This document shows positions 1 to 10,800 of a stretch of 64,000 nucleotides of DNA, piece by piece. Source of the DNA: Taxillus chinensis. Taxonomy: Eukaryota > Streptophyta > Magnoliopsida > Santalales > Loranthaceae. The number at the start of each line of letters is the position of its first letter. The first letter of the stretch is position 1. The notes under the pieces were generated by a model. It worked only from the letters and a program-made list of their open reading frames with translations. It ran no database searches and was not told the DNA's origin. A program made the position numbers and the translations under genes. The DNA lies in contig CM042091.1 in the NCBI GenBank assembly GCA_023512835.1, positions 25,065,506-25,129,505 on the forward strand, written 5' to 3'.

Positions 1-1141
1 ACACCTTTGGAAGGTGGCAGGGGCATTACAAAGCCCAAATGGCATTCTCCTAAATGCAAATGTGCCAAAAGGGCACGTGAAGGTGGTCTTTTCTTGGTCC
101 TCGGGCTTAACCATGATCTGATTATACCCGGAATAGCCATCTAAAAAGCAAGAAAGTGACTATAGCCAGCTAACCTATCCAACATTTGGTCAATGAAAGG
201 AAGAGGAAAATGATCCTTCCTAGTAGCCTTGTTCGGCTTTCTATAGTCAACACACACTCTCCACCCCGTCACAGTGCGAGATGGGATCAATTCATTTTTC
301 TCATTCTTAATCACGGTCATGCCCCCTTTCTTGGGCACGACATGCAATGGACTTACCCACTCACTATCTGAAATAGCATAAATTATACCCGCATTTTTCT
401 ATTTTAAAATTTCTTTTCTAACAACTTCTTTCATGGCAGGGTTTAATCTTCTTTGTCTTTCAGCAGTGGGTTTAAAATCATCATTCATCAAAATCTTATG
501 CATGCAAATCCCTGGACTAATACCCCTAATGTCTTCAATGTTCCATCCTAGGGCCTTTCTGTGTTTCCTAAGGACTTCTAGCAATTGAGTACACTCCACA
601 TCATTCAAATTAGAAGCAACAATGACAGGGAATTGATTTGTAGAGTCTAGAAATTCATACCTTAGGTGTCCAGGCAGCTCCTTGCTTCTGGAGCTGGAGG
701 CATGTCATCTTCTTTCCTCCTCCTCGGCTTGCTCCAAAGAGTTTGTAGTTTGCTCATCTTCCTCAGGTGTCAAGTACATCTCTTCATCTTGTTGAGCTTC
801 TATAAGCCTGAAGGGCTCCATTATTGGTGGTGGTTATTTCTTCTGCCAAGTAATCTTCCACCAATTCCTCAAGGTCTTCAACCCAAAGGCAATCCTCCTC
901 CTCTTGACCTTGCAAAGCCTTCCCCATGTGGAAGACTAAGGTCTCCTCATTAATTCTCAGAGTTAGCTGCCCTTGAGCAACATCAATCATTGCACAACCC
1001 GTTTTGAGAAATGGTCTTCCAAGGAGTAGCTGAACTCCTCTATCTTCTTCCATCTCCAAAACTACAAAGTCCGCTGGAAATATGATGGAACCCACTTTGA
1101 CTAACACGTCTTCAATTATCCCTTCAGGCCTTCCAGTAGAC
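1..1141 (-). pseudogene. Athila-type pol fragment (protease end, linker, RT fingers/palm), cut by window edge
   Basis: Read on the minus strand, 1141-784 encodes the end of a retropepsin (FPADFVVLEME, then LLGRPFL) and an acidic linker. From about 620 to 1 it gives the RT N-terminus: SEWVSPLHVVPKKGG, then a [17 protein letters not shown] block, and [19 protein letters not shown] at the very edge. The FMDD site would lie beyond position 1. Matching stretches are at 9530-10640 and 20460-21580. The linker and the junction near 620-780 carry frame breaks. It belongs to a different copy from element 1, because LTR_A abuts it inside the protease region and the rest of its protease and gag is absent to the right. 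Confidence 0.9.
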
Positions 1142-1990
1142 TGACAGGCAAGATTTTTTAGCCTCTCTAAAAGAGCTAGCTAATGTCGTTAATTCTCTGA
1201 ACCCATAGGGATTAACCTAGTTCTCTAGTTCTCAAATCAAATCACCCAATTACTCTTGTTCTATAAAATGTCTTGGCAAAAAGTTTTCTTTTTTAAACTA
1301 AAGATCTAATTTTTATTTGGTTTTCTGAATAAACAAAGAAAGTAAACTGATTTTAGGATTAAGAATCAAGGATTAAAAGCATCTAGGGTCACAATTTCAC
1401 CTCCCTATGTTATCTCTACCTGGTTCATGGTATTAGGGTTGTCTGATTGAAAACATGCTAAACATAAGCCAAGGACAACAAATGGTCATTGAGGTCCTTT
1501 TAAGAGTTGTATGCCAGAATGGTCATCTAAACACACAAACATGCAAAGCCAATAAATCATACTTGCAAAAGGATAATGATCACACCAATCACAAAATAAG
1601 TTATGAATCTCAATCCGCCCCAGACTAGGGCTAAGAATACCAAGGTGTACATCCAAAGATAGAACTTAAGAACAGATTCATAAAACATGCAAAACTCAAT
1701 CATCCAAACCCAAATATTCATAAACACAAAGAAAGCAACAAGGGGGCTACATTGCTCCCCTAGATTATAAGAACTACTCACGCATGATTACAAGCAAAAC
1801 CATAGCGAGAAAAGCTCAACATCTTCTTCTTGATCACGTGCACAGCAAAGCTTCAAATCCAGGCTCCAAAATCCGCGACGGCCGCTGCGACGGGCTCTCC
1901 TAGGTCAAGGAGCACCTCCAAGTCGTGGAGCCTCTCTCTCTCTAAAACGTGTAGGGGGGTTAGGCATGCATAGCGAGGGCGTGGATGCCG

Positions 1991-2000
1991 TATTTATAGA
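1991..2000 (-). promoter_or_regulatory. LTR TATA box (LTR_A)
   Basis: TCTATAAATA on the minus strand, in a conserved place about 590 bp from the LTR 5' end. Counterparts lie at about 12888-12897 (LTR_B), 24789-24798 (LTR_C), 27242-27251 (LTR_D), 32329-32338 (LTR_E) and, on plus, 58459-58468 (LTR_F). It is followed by a CT/GA-rich leader. This would set the U3/R boundary shortly downstream; the start site itself is inferred. Confidence 0.7.
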
Positions 2001-2034
2001 GGTTGGATGGGCCTTGAGGTGTGTAACCTAGCCC

Positions 2035-2064
2035 ACTTATCAAAACGGCGTAGTTTTGATAAGT
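2035..2064. promoter_or_regulatory. Perfect 12-bp-arm inverted repeat in U3
   Basis: Arms ACTTATCAAAAC and GTTTTGATAAGT flank a 6-nt centre containing GCGT or ACGT. It is perfect in LTR_A, B (12933-12962), C (24834-24863) and D (27287-27316). LTR_E (32374-32403) and LTR_F (58395-58424) have mismatches. It lies about 35-60 bp upstream of the TATA box, where a dimeric transcription factor site would be expected. The function is inferred. Confidence 0.75.
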
Positions 2065-2583
2065 AACACTCGAAACATTAAAAACTCTATCTTCCATCCA
2101 CAATTTGGACTTGGGCCTTCAGGGAACAAATGATCAGCATGGAAAAACGATTGGATCGGTCCAAAAATATCTCTGCACGCCAATTTGCACGTGATATGGT
2201 GAATTCACGTGCACCTCCAAATCAGCTCAAACTTCTCCCCAAGCTTCCTTGCATCCTGTAGAGGCCTGAGAGGCAAAAATAGGCTTGCACGTGAATTGGG
2301 TGAATTCACGTTCAGCTCCAAATGCTCTGAAATTTCTGTGGTAGGTAGATGACATCATTCTAAGAAACTTTTGTTCTTGCACGCCAATTGTTTGAGGCCA
2401 TCTACCTAGTCAAAAGTGAGGTCCAAAACCTGCCAAAACAGCTTAAAAGCACATGTATTTGCAACTAGCATCTTCCTAGGGGTTAGAGCAAATATATATG
2501 ATATATGAAGCAATAAGGCTCTAATCATGCTCTTAAACATCCTAAATAAACACTAGAATAATGGCATAAAATGCACGTTATCA

Positions 2584-4199
2584 AATACACCACACTTGAA
2601 CCATTGCTTGTCCTCAAGCAAAAACATACAAGCATGCAAAAATAAAATAAACACGCAGTCAAACGGAAAAAAAAATGAAATAACAATCAAGGAGAATCAT
2701 GGTTTCCTAAGCATGCAACTCTATCATGATGAAATGGGAATTGAAGCATCAAAATGAGTCATAACTCAGTTCATTCATGTCCATATCCCTAAGTCCAACA
2801 ACCATGCAATATCACTACTTAAATTTCAGATATGAGCAAGCAATCCATGATAAAATAGCACCTAGTTTCCCTTTAAGTTCTTACCAAGGATAAGCAGCCT
2901 CACTCAAATATAATAATGCTCAAGCCCAATACCTATCAATGAACAATGGATGGAAAACTCTATCTCTACACTCGCCATCAACTATTGATTAAGTACTTGC
3001 CAAGCAATCGTGAGAGTTCCCTATTGTGCTCATCAAAGAAAACACACTCACTATTCTACTTTATTTGAACTCACACTCTATTCTAAACTCAATAAACTCA
3101 CACTCTAGTCTACTAACTGATAAAACAAGACCATGATCCAAAGAATTGAGCTCAACATTCTTAAAACAAAACACAATTCAGCCAATGTGGCTTCACAAAT
3201 CTACACAATCACACATAAACATCAAGCCAGTGTGGCTTTTATTCTGAATCTTTCTTTTTTTTTTTCTCTCTTTTTTTCTTTTTTTTAGTAATAACCTTAC
3301 AAGGTTGCATTTTATGCTCTCCCTTGATGGATTATTCACTCTTTTTTTTTTGTTTTACTCACATAACACATAAATAAGACTGATTTTTCTAATGCAAACT
3401 CCTTGCCATTTTGCTACATAAGGAGAGACAGAAATTCATTGATGTCTCACATCCCATTTCCCAATTAAGTGATGGCTTTTTCACATTCTATATCATAGCC
3501 TTTTTCAATAATATCACACAATAAAGAAAAGAATGCAAAGACAGTCACAATGACTTAGAGGTCTTGCATCCTAACTAAACACCAAACACTGAGCACTAAT
3601 AAGTAATCACATGCTTACTTGACTCCTACCATTAAATAACCAATGTTGAATGCAAGAAGAGTAGCAATCTATTACCCATACCCTAAAATGACACTCAAAG
3701 GCTAAAAGAAGCTATTCTTATTTTTTTTATTTCTTTTTCACTCAACTTTAAGGGTTACTTAGGTCTATCATAGCATTTCATGCTCAGCTAATATTCAAAA
3801 CTCAGCTCCAAAAACATGGTGATATCATTCAAGAGATATAGACATGATTAAACCAATTCAGAGCACATTTTAACTACTTTAACACCCTTATCACAACATG
3901 ATACTAATGTGGCATAAAAATTAAATTTTAAGCCAAAATTGCATACTTAATATCCATGTCTCTACAAACAAATCATTCAATCAAACAACTCAAACAATCA
4001 TGCAAATAAAAACAGTTTTTTTTGTTTTTTTTTGTTTTTTTTTTGTTTTTTTGTTTTTTTGTTTTTTTTTGTTTTTGCAAATAAATAAAACATGCAATCA
4101 CAACATAAAAGACAAGCAAGTGGCTCAAGTCACTCCCCATACACCACACTTAAAATATGCTATGTCCGCATGGCATAAAAGAAGGAGTAGGAAAAACAC
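2584..4199 (-). other. 3' UTR and polypurine-tract region of element 1
   Basis: About 1.6 kb of AT-rich sequence with no usable reading frame, homologous to 13493-15041 (element 2) and 27847-29388 (element 3). Next to LTR_A the minus strand reads GGTTCAAGTGTGGTGTATT just before TGATAACG, the expected place of the plus-strand primer; it is a weak polypurine tract. Short dyads are conserved, such as GCCAnTGTGGC twice (about 3180 and 3224) and AACCTTACAAGGTT (about 3294). A T/G homopolymer tract at 4017-4077 is much longer here than in the other copies. Confidence 0.75.
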
Positions 4200-6511
4200 T
4201 TACCCCTGGTTTGGCACATCGTAATAGTAGATGACATTGGCCACCATTCGTCGCACCTGAGCCACAAAGTCAGCCGACGTCTCGCCGCGCACTTCCCAAT
4301 TTTCCTTCCCTTGCAGAATACCCATCATGTAGTAGCAAACAAAGATCCCACAGCTGAATTGGTCAGGCTGTTGGGGAATTTGCATTTCATTGTAGTGAAT
4401 AAGAGGGAGCTTGTCCGCCAACAAGCCTTCTTTGATCATTGCCACTTTCATGCGTTTGATGAACCCATGCACTAACTGTCTTTTCCGTTTAGCAAACCCT
4501 TCGCCTTGGCTTGGATCATATAGCACAGCATGGCCTACATCCAGATTTACACGGACAAGTACATAGTGGCGGTCAATGTGCACCGGAATCAGCACCTCAT
4601 GCATACCATGCCAAGGGCGGTGCCCTTCATTCTCTCCATTAATGCGTTGGCGCCATACCTCTTCGGACAAGGGTTGATTGAAAAGCTCACACAAGCATGA
4701 TGGAAGTGTACCGGTTAAGGGGTAATTATGAGGCTCGGCCTCCACTACATACCACATGGTCCTGCATAAGAGGTCTATCTCGTCGGCATAGAGATATTCA
4801 TTCTCCGAGATCCTCTTCAAGCTAAAAGGAGTGAAGATATCATTATCCCGTATAAATCGAGCCCTATGACCTGTGGAATTGATGAATTCTTCAAATCTTG
4901 CTTGGCTCTCTTCAGACGATAAGGCTGGATTAATGATTAAATGAACAGACGGCCAAGTAGATCTTCAGGTTCAGCAGGCATGTATGCACCCCAAGATACT
5001 GGAAGTATAGCAGGCACCAGGGCCTGAGAATATGCAGGATCTGTAAAAGGCTGGAAGGGTGAATACCCTGTTGCTGGCTCTGCCTCCTCTGGATGATAAT
5101 GGGGTGGCCTAGCTGAAGATTGTGGTTGAGGTGGATCCACCTGGGCTGGATAAGCATCTTCAGGGGATGGAGAGGGTTCTTCATCAGATATCTCCACTAT
5201 AGGAGAACGTTTTGAGGCTTTCCTCTTGCTCAAAGCCTTCCAGATTATGCCTAGGAGGCCTTTGACTTCTTTATTGTCCTTCCTCAGGGCTTCCACCTCG
5301 CGCTGGGTTCTGGCATTTGCCTCCCTGAGCTGCTATGTTTCTTGCCTCCAAGCTTCGATAGATGCAGCAGGAGGAGCTTGGGGCCTCCCATGCTCTAGGT
5401 GATGCATGAGCGACTACATCCTGGGGCCTCCCTTGCTCGGGGTTCTAGGTTGTGAAGTAGCTTGTTGGTCTCCAGAGATGAGGGCCATTAATTCTTCAAA
5501 TTGGGCATTAGTGATGTGCCCATTAGTGACTGCCCAATTTATGACCTCCACTTCACTCACCACCTGCCCACTAATGCCTTGAAAGAAATTGAAAATATCT
5601 TCTTTATGTACATTGAACTGCATGTACATGGCAGTGAGTCTGTATAGAGTCTGCTTCCTTTGATCCACATGAGGAGAGGTCTCCCTTGCAAAGTCCGTGG
5701 ATCGCTCCACATGAACACTGTGCCTAGCGGGCTGTGATGGAGGAGGAACATTGGTTGCCCAATGACCTCTGGTACTGACCCCCAAACCTCCTTCAGCTTG
5801 CAATACTCTTAATACCCAGTGAGAAGGAAAAGTGATGCTATCCATGGAGGAAAAATGCAAAGCAGGCATGCTTTGAAATATCAAACACAACAGTCTGCCA
5901 TTTATCTTCTTTGATGAGTTTTTCTTCCACCATGCAAAAATGGTAGTGGCCCAATCCACATTTAGCATATGATCAATGCTATACATGAACTCCAGGTGTG
6001 GCTTAGGCACACTATCTAGCCCACTGGTCTGAATTAATAAGCATTTCCCTACCAGGTAAGCTAGGCATCTAAATTTTCCAACAAAACCATTCTTGGTATA
6101 CTGCCTTCGACTTTGAAAGTTTCTAGCATAGTTACATGCAGTACCAAATTCTCCTAGGCTTAGCTGAGGGAAGCTATTACTGGGTTCAGGGAGGTTAAAG
6201 CAATGTCTAATAATTTCAGGGGTAATTCTGACATAAACCCCTTGCACAACCCCTATCAGTTCATCCTCACTCCCAGAGACAGATGCATAGAAGTCTTGTA
6301 GGGCAGAATAAGAAATAGCTGGCTGGGCAGATACTAACCTTTGTAATCCCAGAGTTTGAATTTTAACAGCCACCTCTCTAGCCCAGCCCAGCTCGGAAGC
6401 CTCCAAAGCCTGTATATCAAGAGCATGCCCCAAGAGTATCTCCTCCTCAGTTTGGCTATCAGCACTAGGTGAGTGCACCTCCTCCTGGCCAGTCCTCCTT
6501 GTGCGCACCAT
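4200..6511 (-). pseudogene. Extra ORF after pol: unknown N-terminal domain, coiled-coil-like linker and Ulp1-like C48 protease (element 1)
   Basis: The ATG at 6511 begins MVRTRRTGQEEVHS. About 360 residues follow with no motif I can name firmly; by position and type they resemble plant retrotransposon accessory proteins of the ATHILA ORF-1 kind. Stops at 5414 and about 5331 interrupt the frame, then the same frame gives a charged helix (REVEALRKDNKEVKG) and a Pro/Ser-rich linker to 4937. One base is lost near 4940, and a second frame to 4200 encodes the protease. Its triad fits C48 enzymes: His in HYVLV (about 4566), Asp in LYDPS 17 residues later, Gln and Cys in QQPDQFSCGIF (about 4352-4370). 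That spacing matches Ulp1. The substrate is unknown; SUMO or ubiquitin-like cleavage is only a family expectation. The promoter-like region 6512-7199 precedes it. Confidence 0.8.
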
Positions 6512-7199
6512 CTTTGGAATGAGAAGATAAAAGCAAAGAGCTGAAAACTGAAGAGCAAGAGAGCAAAAGGGCAGAGTTTCTCTAATACAGATCTGGAGTG
6601 ATTTTGGTGTGGAAGCCTTTGAAGATGGCCTCCCTTTATATAGCGTGCAGAAGGAAAGATGCTCCAATTGGCGTGCTACACATGCCCCTAACTTTTCAGA
6701 GTGTTCTGACCAAAATACCCTCTGCACGTGAATTGGCTGAATTGGCGTGCAGGTCAGAATCGTCCCAAACTTTGGTGGTGGGTCCCCACTGAGCTGGCAA
6801 GCAATACTTCCTTCTGCACGTGAATTGTGGGAAGCTTCTAGGAGGGCTAAAATCGGTATTTTGCATTTTTGGGCCTCCATATGACAACTAGCAATTTGCG
6901 TGCAAGAATAAACGTGAATCACATGGTCCTCAACTACAATTCCAGAAAGTTACAGCTCAAAAGGAGGTGCACGTGAATTGGGATTTTCACGTTCAAAATC
7001 ACGTTCAGGCCCAAACTGGCCCAAATTTCTCCACTGAGTTGATTATGCATTATGGACCATCTTTAACTCTTGCACGTGAATTGTTTGAGCCCATATTCAA
7101 GCACTTTTGGGCTTCACTTGCTCCTTGCTCCTTGACTTTGACTTTAAAAATAATTCCACAAGTTCAGGTCCCAATAATTTGCTCATCCTGCACATAGTT
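6512..7199 (-). promoter_or_regulatory. Putative internal promoter of the C48-protease gene (element 1)
   Basis: There is no ORF across this conserved 0.7 kb. On minus a TATA box, CTATATAAAG (6634-6643), lies about 125 bp before the ATG. Upstream are CACGTG boxes at 6725, 6817, 6970 and 7073, most within the phrase GCACGTGAATTG. The same phrase recurs in the LTR U3. The block around 7069-7098 (CTTGCACG, AATTGTTTGAG, CCAT) matches LTR_A 2374-2404 in orientation and relative order, 400-460 bp from TATA in both. This suggests a diverged U3-like promoter; activity is inferred. Confidence 0.6.
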
Positions 7200-7389
7200 A
7201 GCTAAGAAAGAAGCAAAGTCTCCTGCACAATGGTTAGCTTGCAAACAAATTTATTGAATAAAATAAATAAAAGAAATAACATAAAATAAAACATAGCAAT
7301 AAACATTGGGTTGCCTCCCAATCAGCGCTTTATTTAAAGTCTGTAGCTAGACTTGCAGTTATGATCAAGCAATGGTGAAAGAGAGGGAA
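7200..7389 (-). other. Spacer between integrase stop and internal promoter
   Basis: A non-coding, A/T-rich stretch conserved in element 2 (18121-18289) and element 3 (about 29592-29735). It holds the dyad ATTGGG...CCCAAT around 7305-7322 (GGGAGGCAACCC on minus) followed by AGCGCT. A short stem-loop after the pol stop is possible. No gene is seen. Confidence 0.55.
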
Positions 7390-10300
7390 TCAACTATCTC
7401 CCTCTGAGTTGAATCAAAGTAAGGTTTCAGCCTATTGCCATTCACCCAAAATTTCTTGCCATCTACAGCTTGGAGCTCAAAGGTCCCATCCACTTGGACC
7501 TTAATTTGCCAGGAAATAACCTCAACCTTGTGTTAAATAGAAGAACTTTCTGTCCTAAGGTTAAAGGTTCATTGTTGAGTTGCCTATCATGCCATTTCTT
7601 AGTTCTTTCTTTGTAAAATTTAGCACTATCATAGGCATCCAACCTAAGCTCATCTAACTCAATTAATTGAGTCATCCTAAGCTCCTTGATCTCTTGTGGG
7701 TTGAAATTTAACTTCTTCAAGGCCCAATGAGCCTTGTGTTCTAGTTCCACAGGCAAGTGACATGCCTTACCATATAGAATACGGTAAGGTGACATCCCAA
7801 TGGGAGTTTTGTAAGCTGTCCTATATGCCCATAAGGCTTCATCAAGCCTTTGAGACCAATCTTTCCTATTGGCTCCAACAGTTTTCTCTAAAATGGCCTT
7901 AATCTCCTCGTTGGACACTTCGCTTGTCCATTAGCTTGTGGGTGGTAAGCTAAAGACTTCCTATGAGTGACACCATACTTGTTCAATAATTTATCAAACA
8001 ATTTATTGCGTAAATGACTACCCTCATCATCGATTATAGCCCTTGGTGTCCCAAAACGGCTAAAGATGTTCCTAGTAAGGAAGTGAGTCACAACCCTAGC
8101 ATCATTCACTCTAGTAGGAATAGCTTCTACCCACTTAGACACATAATCCACAGCAAGCAAAATGTATGAATACCCATCGAATTGGGGAATGGCCCCATGA
8201 AGTCAATGCCCCAAATGTCAAAAATTTCAACCGGAAGAATTCCAGTTAATGGCATCTCATTTTTCCTAGATAGACCACCTACCCTTTGACATCTATCACA
8301 CTTTTTGATGTAGACATAGGTGTCTTTCATCATGTGAGGCCAATAAAAGCCACACTGCATGATCTTAGCCACGCTTCTTTGCACCCCAAAGTGGCCCCCA
8401 TAATGTGATGCATGACAATGATGTATTATGTCATCTACCTCCTCCTCAAGGACACACTTTCTTATGATTTGGTCTGGACACCTCCTATAAAGAATTGGGT
8501 CTTCCCAAATGTATTTCTTAGCATCCACTACCAATTTCTTTCTCTGGTGGTAGTCTAACCGTTGGGTATGAACCCAGGTGGCTAAATAATTTGCTATGTC
8601 AGCAAACCAAGGAAGATGATGCACCTCAAACAACTTCTCATCAGGAAAGTCATCTACAATGGGTAGAGACTTAGGTGCATTCTCCACACGGGAGAGGTGA
8701 TCAGGCACAGAATTTAGGGCTCCCTTTGTGTCTCTAATATCAAGGTCAAATTCCTGTAAGAGGAGAACCCACCTAATCAAGCGTGGCTTAGCTTCTTTTT
8801 TCGCAAACAAATATTTCAATGCAGCATGATCAGTATAAACAATGACTTTAGACCCCAAAAGGTAGGGTCTAAACTTGTTGCAGCCATAAACCATAGCTAG
8901 CAACTCTTTCTCAGTGGTGGTATAGTTCTGTTGAGCATCATCTAAGGTCTTACTAGCATAGTAAATGACCCTAAACACCTTTTCTCGCCTTTGCCCTAAG
9001 ACTACCCCCACAGCATAATCACTCGCATCGCACATTAGCTCAAAAGGTTGAGCCCAGTCAGGTGTGACTATAACAGGTGCAGTGACTAACTTACCCTTGA
9101 GGATGTTAAAAGCTTCTAAGCAATCTTCATTAAACTCAAAGCTTGTGTCTTTTTCTAACAACCTACTCATGGGTTTTGCAATTTTTGAGAAGTCCTTAAT
9201 GAATCTCCTATAAAAGCCAGCATGGCCAAGGAAACTTCTCACTCCTTTTTCATTAGTTGGAGGTGGCAGAGTCTCAATAGTGGAGATTTTTGCCTTGTCT
9301 ACCTCCAAACCATGTGTAGACACCTTGTGCCCTAGAACTATCCCCTCTGTTACCATGAAATGGCATTTCTCCCAATTTAGGACTAGTTCCTTCTCCTCAC
9401 ATCTCTCTAAGACCACATCTAGATTTTTCAAGCACCGTTGGTAGGAGGAACCAAACACCGAGAAGTCATCCATGAAGACCTCCATGATCTCCTCAACCAA
9501 ACCCCGAAAAATCGCCATCATACACCTTTGGAAGGTGGCAGGGGCATTACAAAGCCCAAATGGCATTCTCCTAAATGCAAATGTGCCAAAAGGGCACGTG
9601 AAGGTGGTCTTTTCTTGGTCCTCGGGCTTAACCATGATCTGATTATACCCGGAATAGCCATCTAAAAAGCAGTAGTGACTATAGCCAGCTAACCTATCCA
9701 ACATTTGGTCAATGAAAGGAAGAGGAAAATGATCCTTCCTAGTGGCCTTGTTCAGCTTCCTATAGTCAACACACACTCTCCACCCCCGTCACAAAGTGCG
9801 AGATGGGATCAATTCATTTTTCTCATTCTTAATCACGGTCATGCCCCCTTTCTTGGGCACAACATGCAATGGACTCACCCACTCACTATCTGAAATAGCA
9901 TAAATTATACCCGCATTTTTCCATTTTAAAATTTCTTTTCTAACAACTTCTTTCATAGCAGGGTTTAATCTTCTTTGTCTTTCAGCAGTGGGTTTAAAAT
10001 CATCATTCATCAAAATTTTATGCATACAAATCCCTGGACTAATACCCCTAATGTCTTCAATGTTCCATCCTAGAGCCTTTTTGTGTTTCATAAGGACTTC
10101 TAGCAATTGAGTACACTCCACATCATTCAAATTAGAAGCAACAATAACAGGGAATTGATTTGTAGAGTCTAGAAATTCATACCTTAGGTGTCCAGGCAGC
10201 TCCTTCAGTTCTGGAGCTGGATGCACGTCATCTTCTTTCTCCTCAACTTGCTCCAAAGAGTTTGTAGTTTGCTCATCTTCCTCAGCTGTCAAGTACATCT

Positions 10301-10800
10301 CTTCATCTTGTTGAGCTTCTATAAGCTGAAGGGCTCCATCATTGGTGGTGGTAATTTCTTCTGCCAAGTAATCTTCCACCAATTCCTCAAGGTCTTCAAC
10401 CCAAAGGCAGTCCTCCTCCTCTTGACCTTGCAAAGCCTTCCCATATGGAAGACTAAGGTCTCCTCATTAATTCTCGAGTTAGCTGCCCTTGAGCAACATC
10501 AATCAATGCACAAGCCGTTTCGAGAAACGGTCTTCCAAGGAGTAGCTGAACTCCTCTATCTTCTTCCATCTCCAAAACAACAAAGTCCGCCGGAAATATG
10601 AAGGAACCCACTTTGACTAACACGTCTTCAATTATCCCTTCAGGCCTTCCAAGAGACCGGTCAAGAACCGCAATGATATGGAAGTGGGCTTCATGCCCTT
10701 AAGCCCAAGCCGCTTGTACAAAGCAAAGGAAATCAAATTGATGCTGGCCCCTAAATCACATAGGGCCGCTTGCCATGTGCATTGCCAATCACACAAGGGA
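7390..10800 (-). pseudogene. pol: pol of element 1: protease, RT, RNase H, integrase
   Basis: Minus strand from about 10800. Protease active site CDLGASINLI (about 10770-10735), then LLGRPFL. The RT carries [24 protein letters not shown] and FMDD (9465-9476). RNase H shows [23 protein letters not shown] and PDHLSRV, which supply the four acidic residues. Integrase has a zinc finger with H-x3-H (SHYGGH) and CDRC, the first Asp in IWGIDFMGP, the second in IIDDEGS, and HPQANGQA before the catalytic Glu. The end region has [16 protein letters not shown]. Frames change near 9780, 8150-8127, 7918-7888 and 10433-10620; one break just before the catalytic Glu is a CTG read as CG. About 30 bp near 7480 present in element 2 are missing. 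The stop at 7390 is aligned with 18290. Confidence 0.92.

Larger units (their letters stand above)
1142..2583 (-). repeat. LTR_A, 3' LTR of element 1
   Basis: This 1442-bp LTR is homologous to the five other LTRs (1508-1521 bp). It starts at the left with TGACAGGCAAG (the LTR 3' end on minus) and ends at the right with ...CACGTTATCA (its 5' TGATAACGTG). It is shorter because about 60 bp just inside the U5 end, around 1195-1200, are missing; the other copies keep them (for example about 12026-12085). Its U3 side resembles LTR_E, while parts of R/U5 resemble LTR_D, so it looks mosaic. It contains a TATA box, a 12-bp-arm inverted repeat and several CACGTG boxes. Confidence 0.93.

Noticed and set aside
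4000..4224. A 74-codon plus-strand ORF rich in Phe
   Set aside because: It is the translation of the T/G homopolymer tract in the 3' UTR and is absent from elements 2 and 3.
7900..7930. Apparent Lys in place of the catalytic Glu of integrase in element 1
   Set aside because: The change coincides with a one-base loss at a CTG site just before the codon; read in the neighbouring frame the residue is Glu, so it is not good evidence of a dead active site.
9438..9893. Plus-strand ORFs across pol (and similar ones at 20369-20825 and 10188-10601)
   Set aside because: They are antisense shadows of RT and protease, recurring only because pol is repeated.
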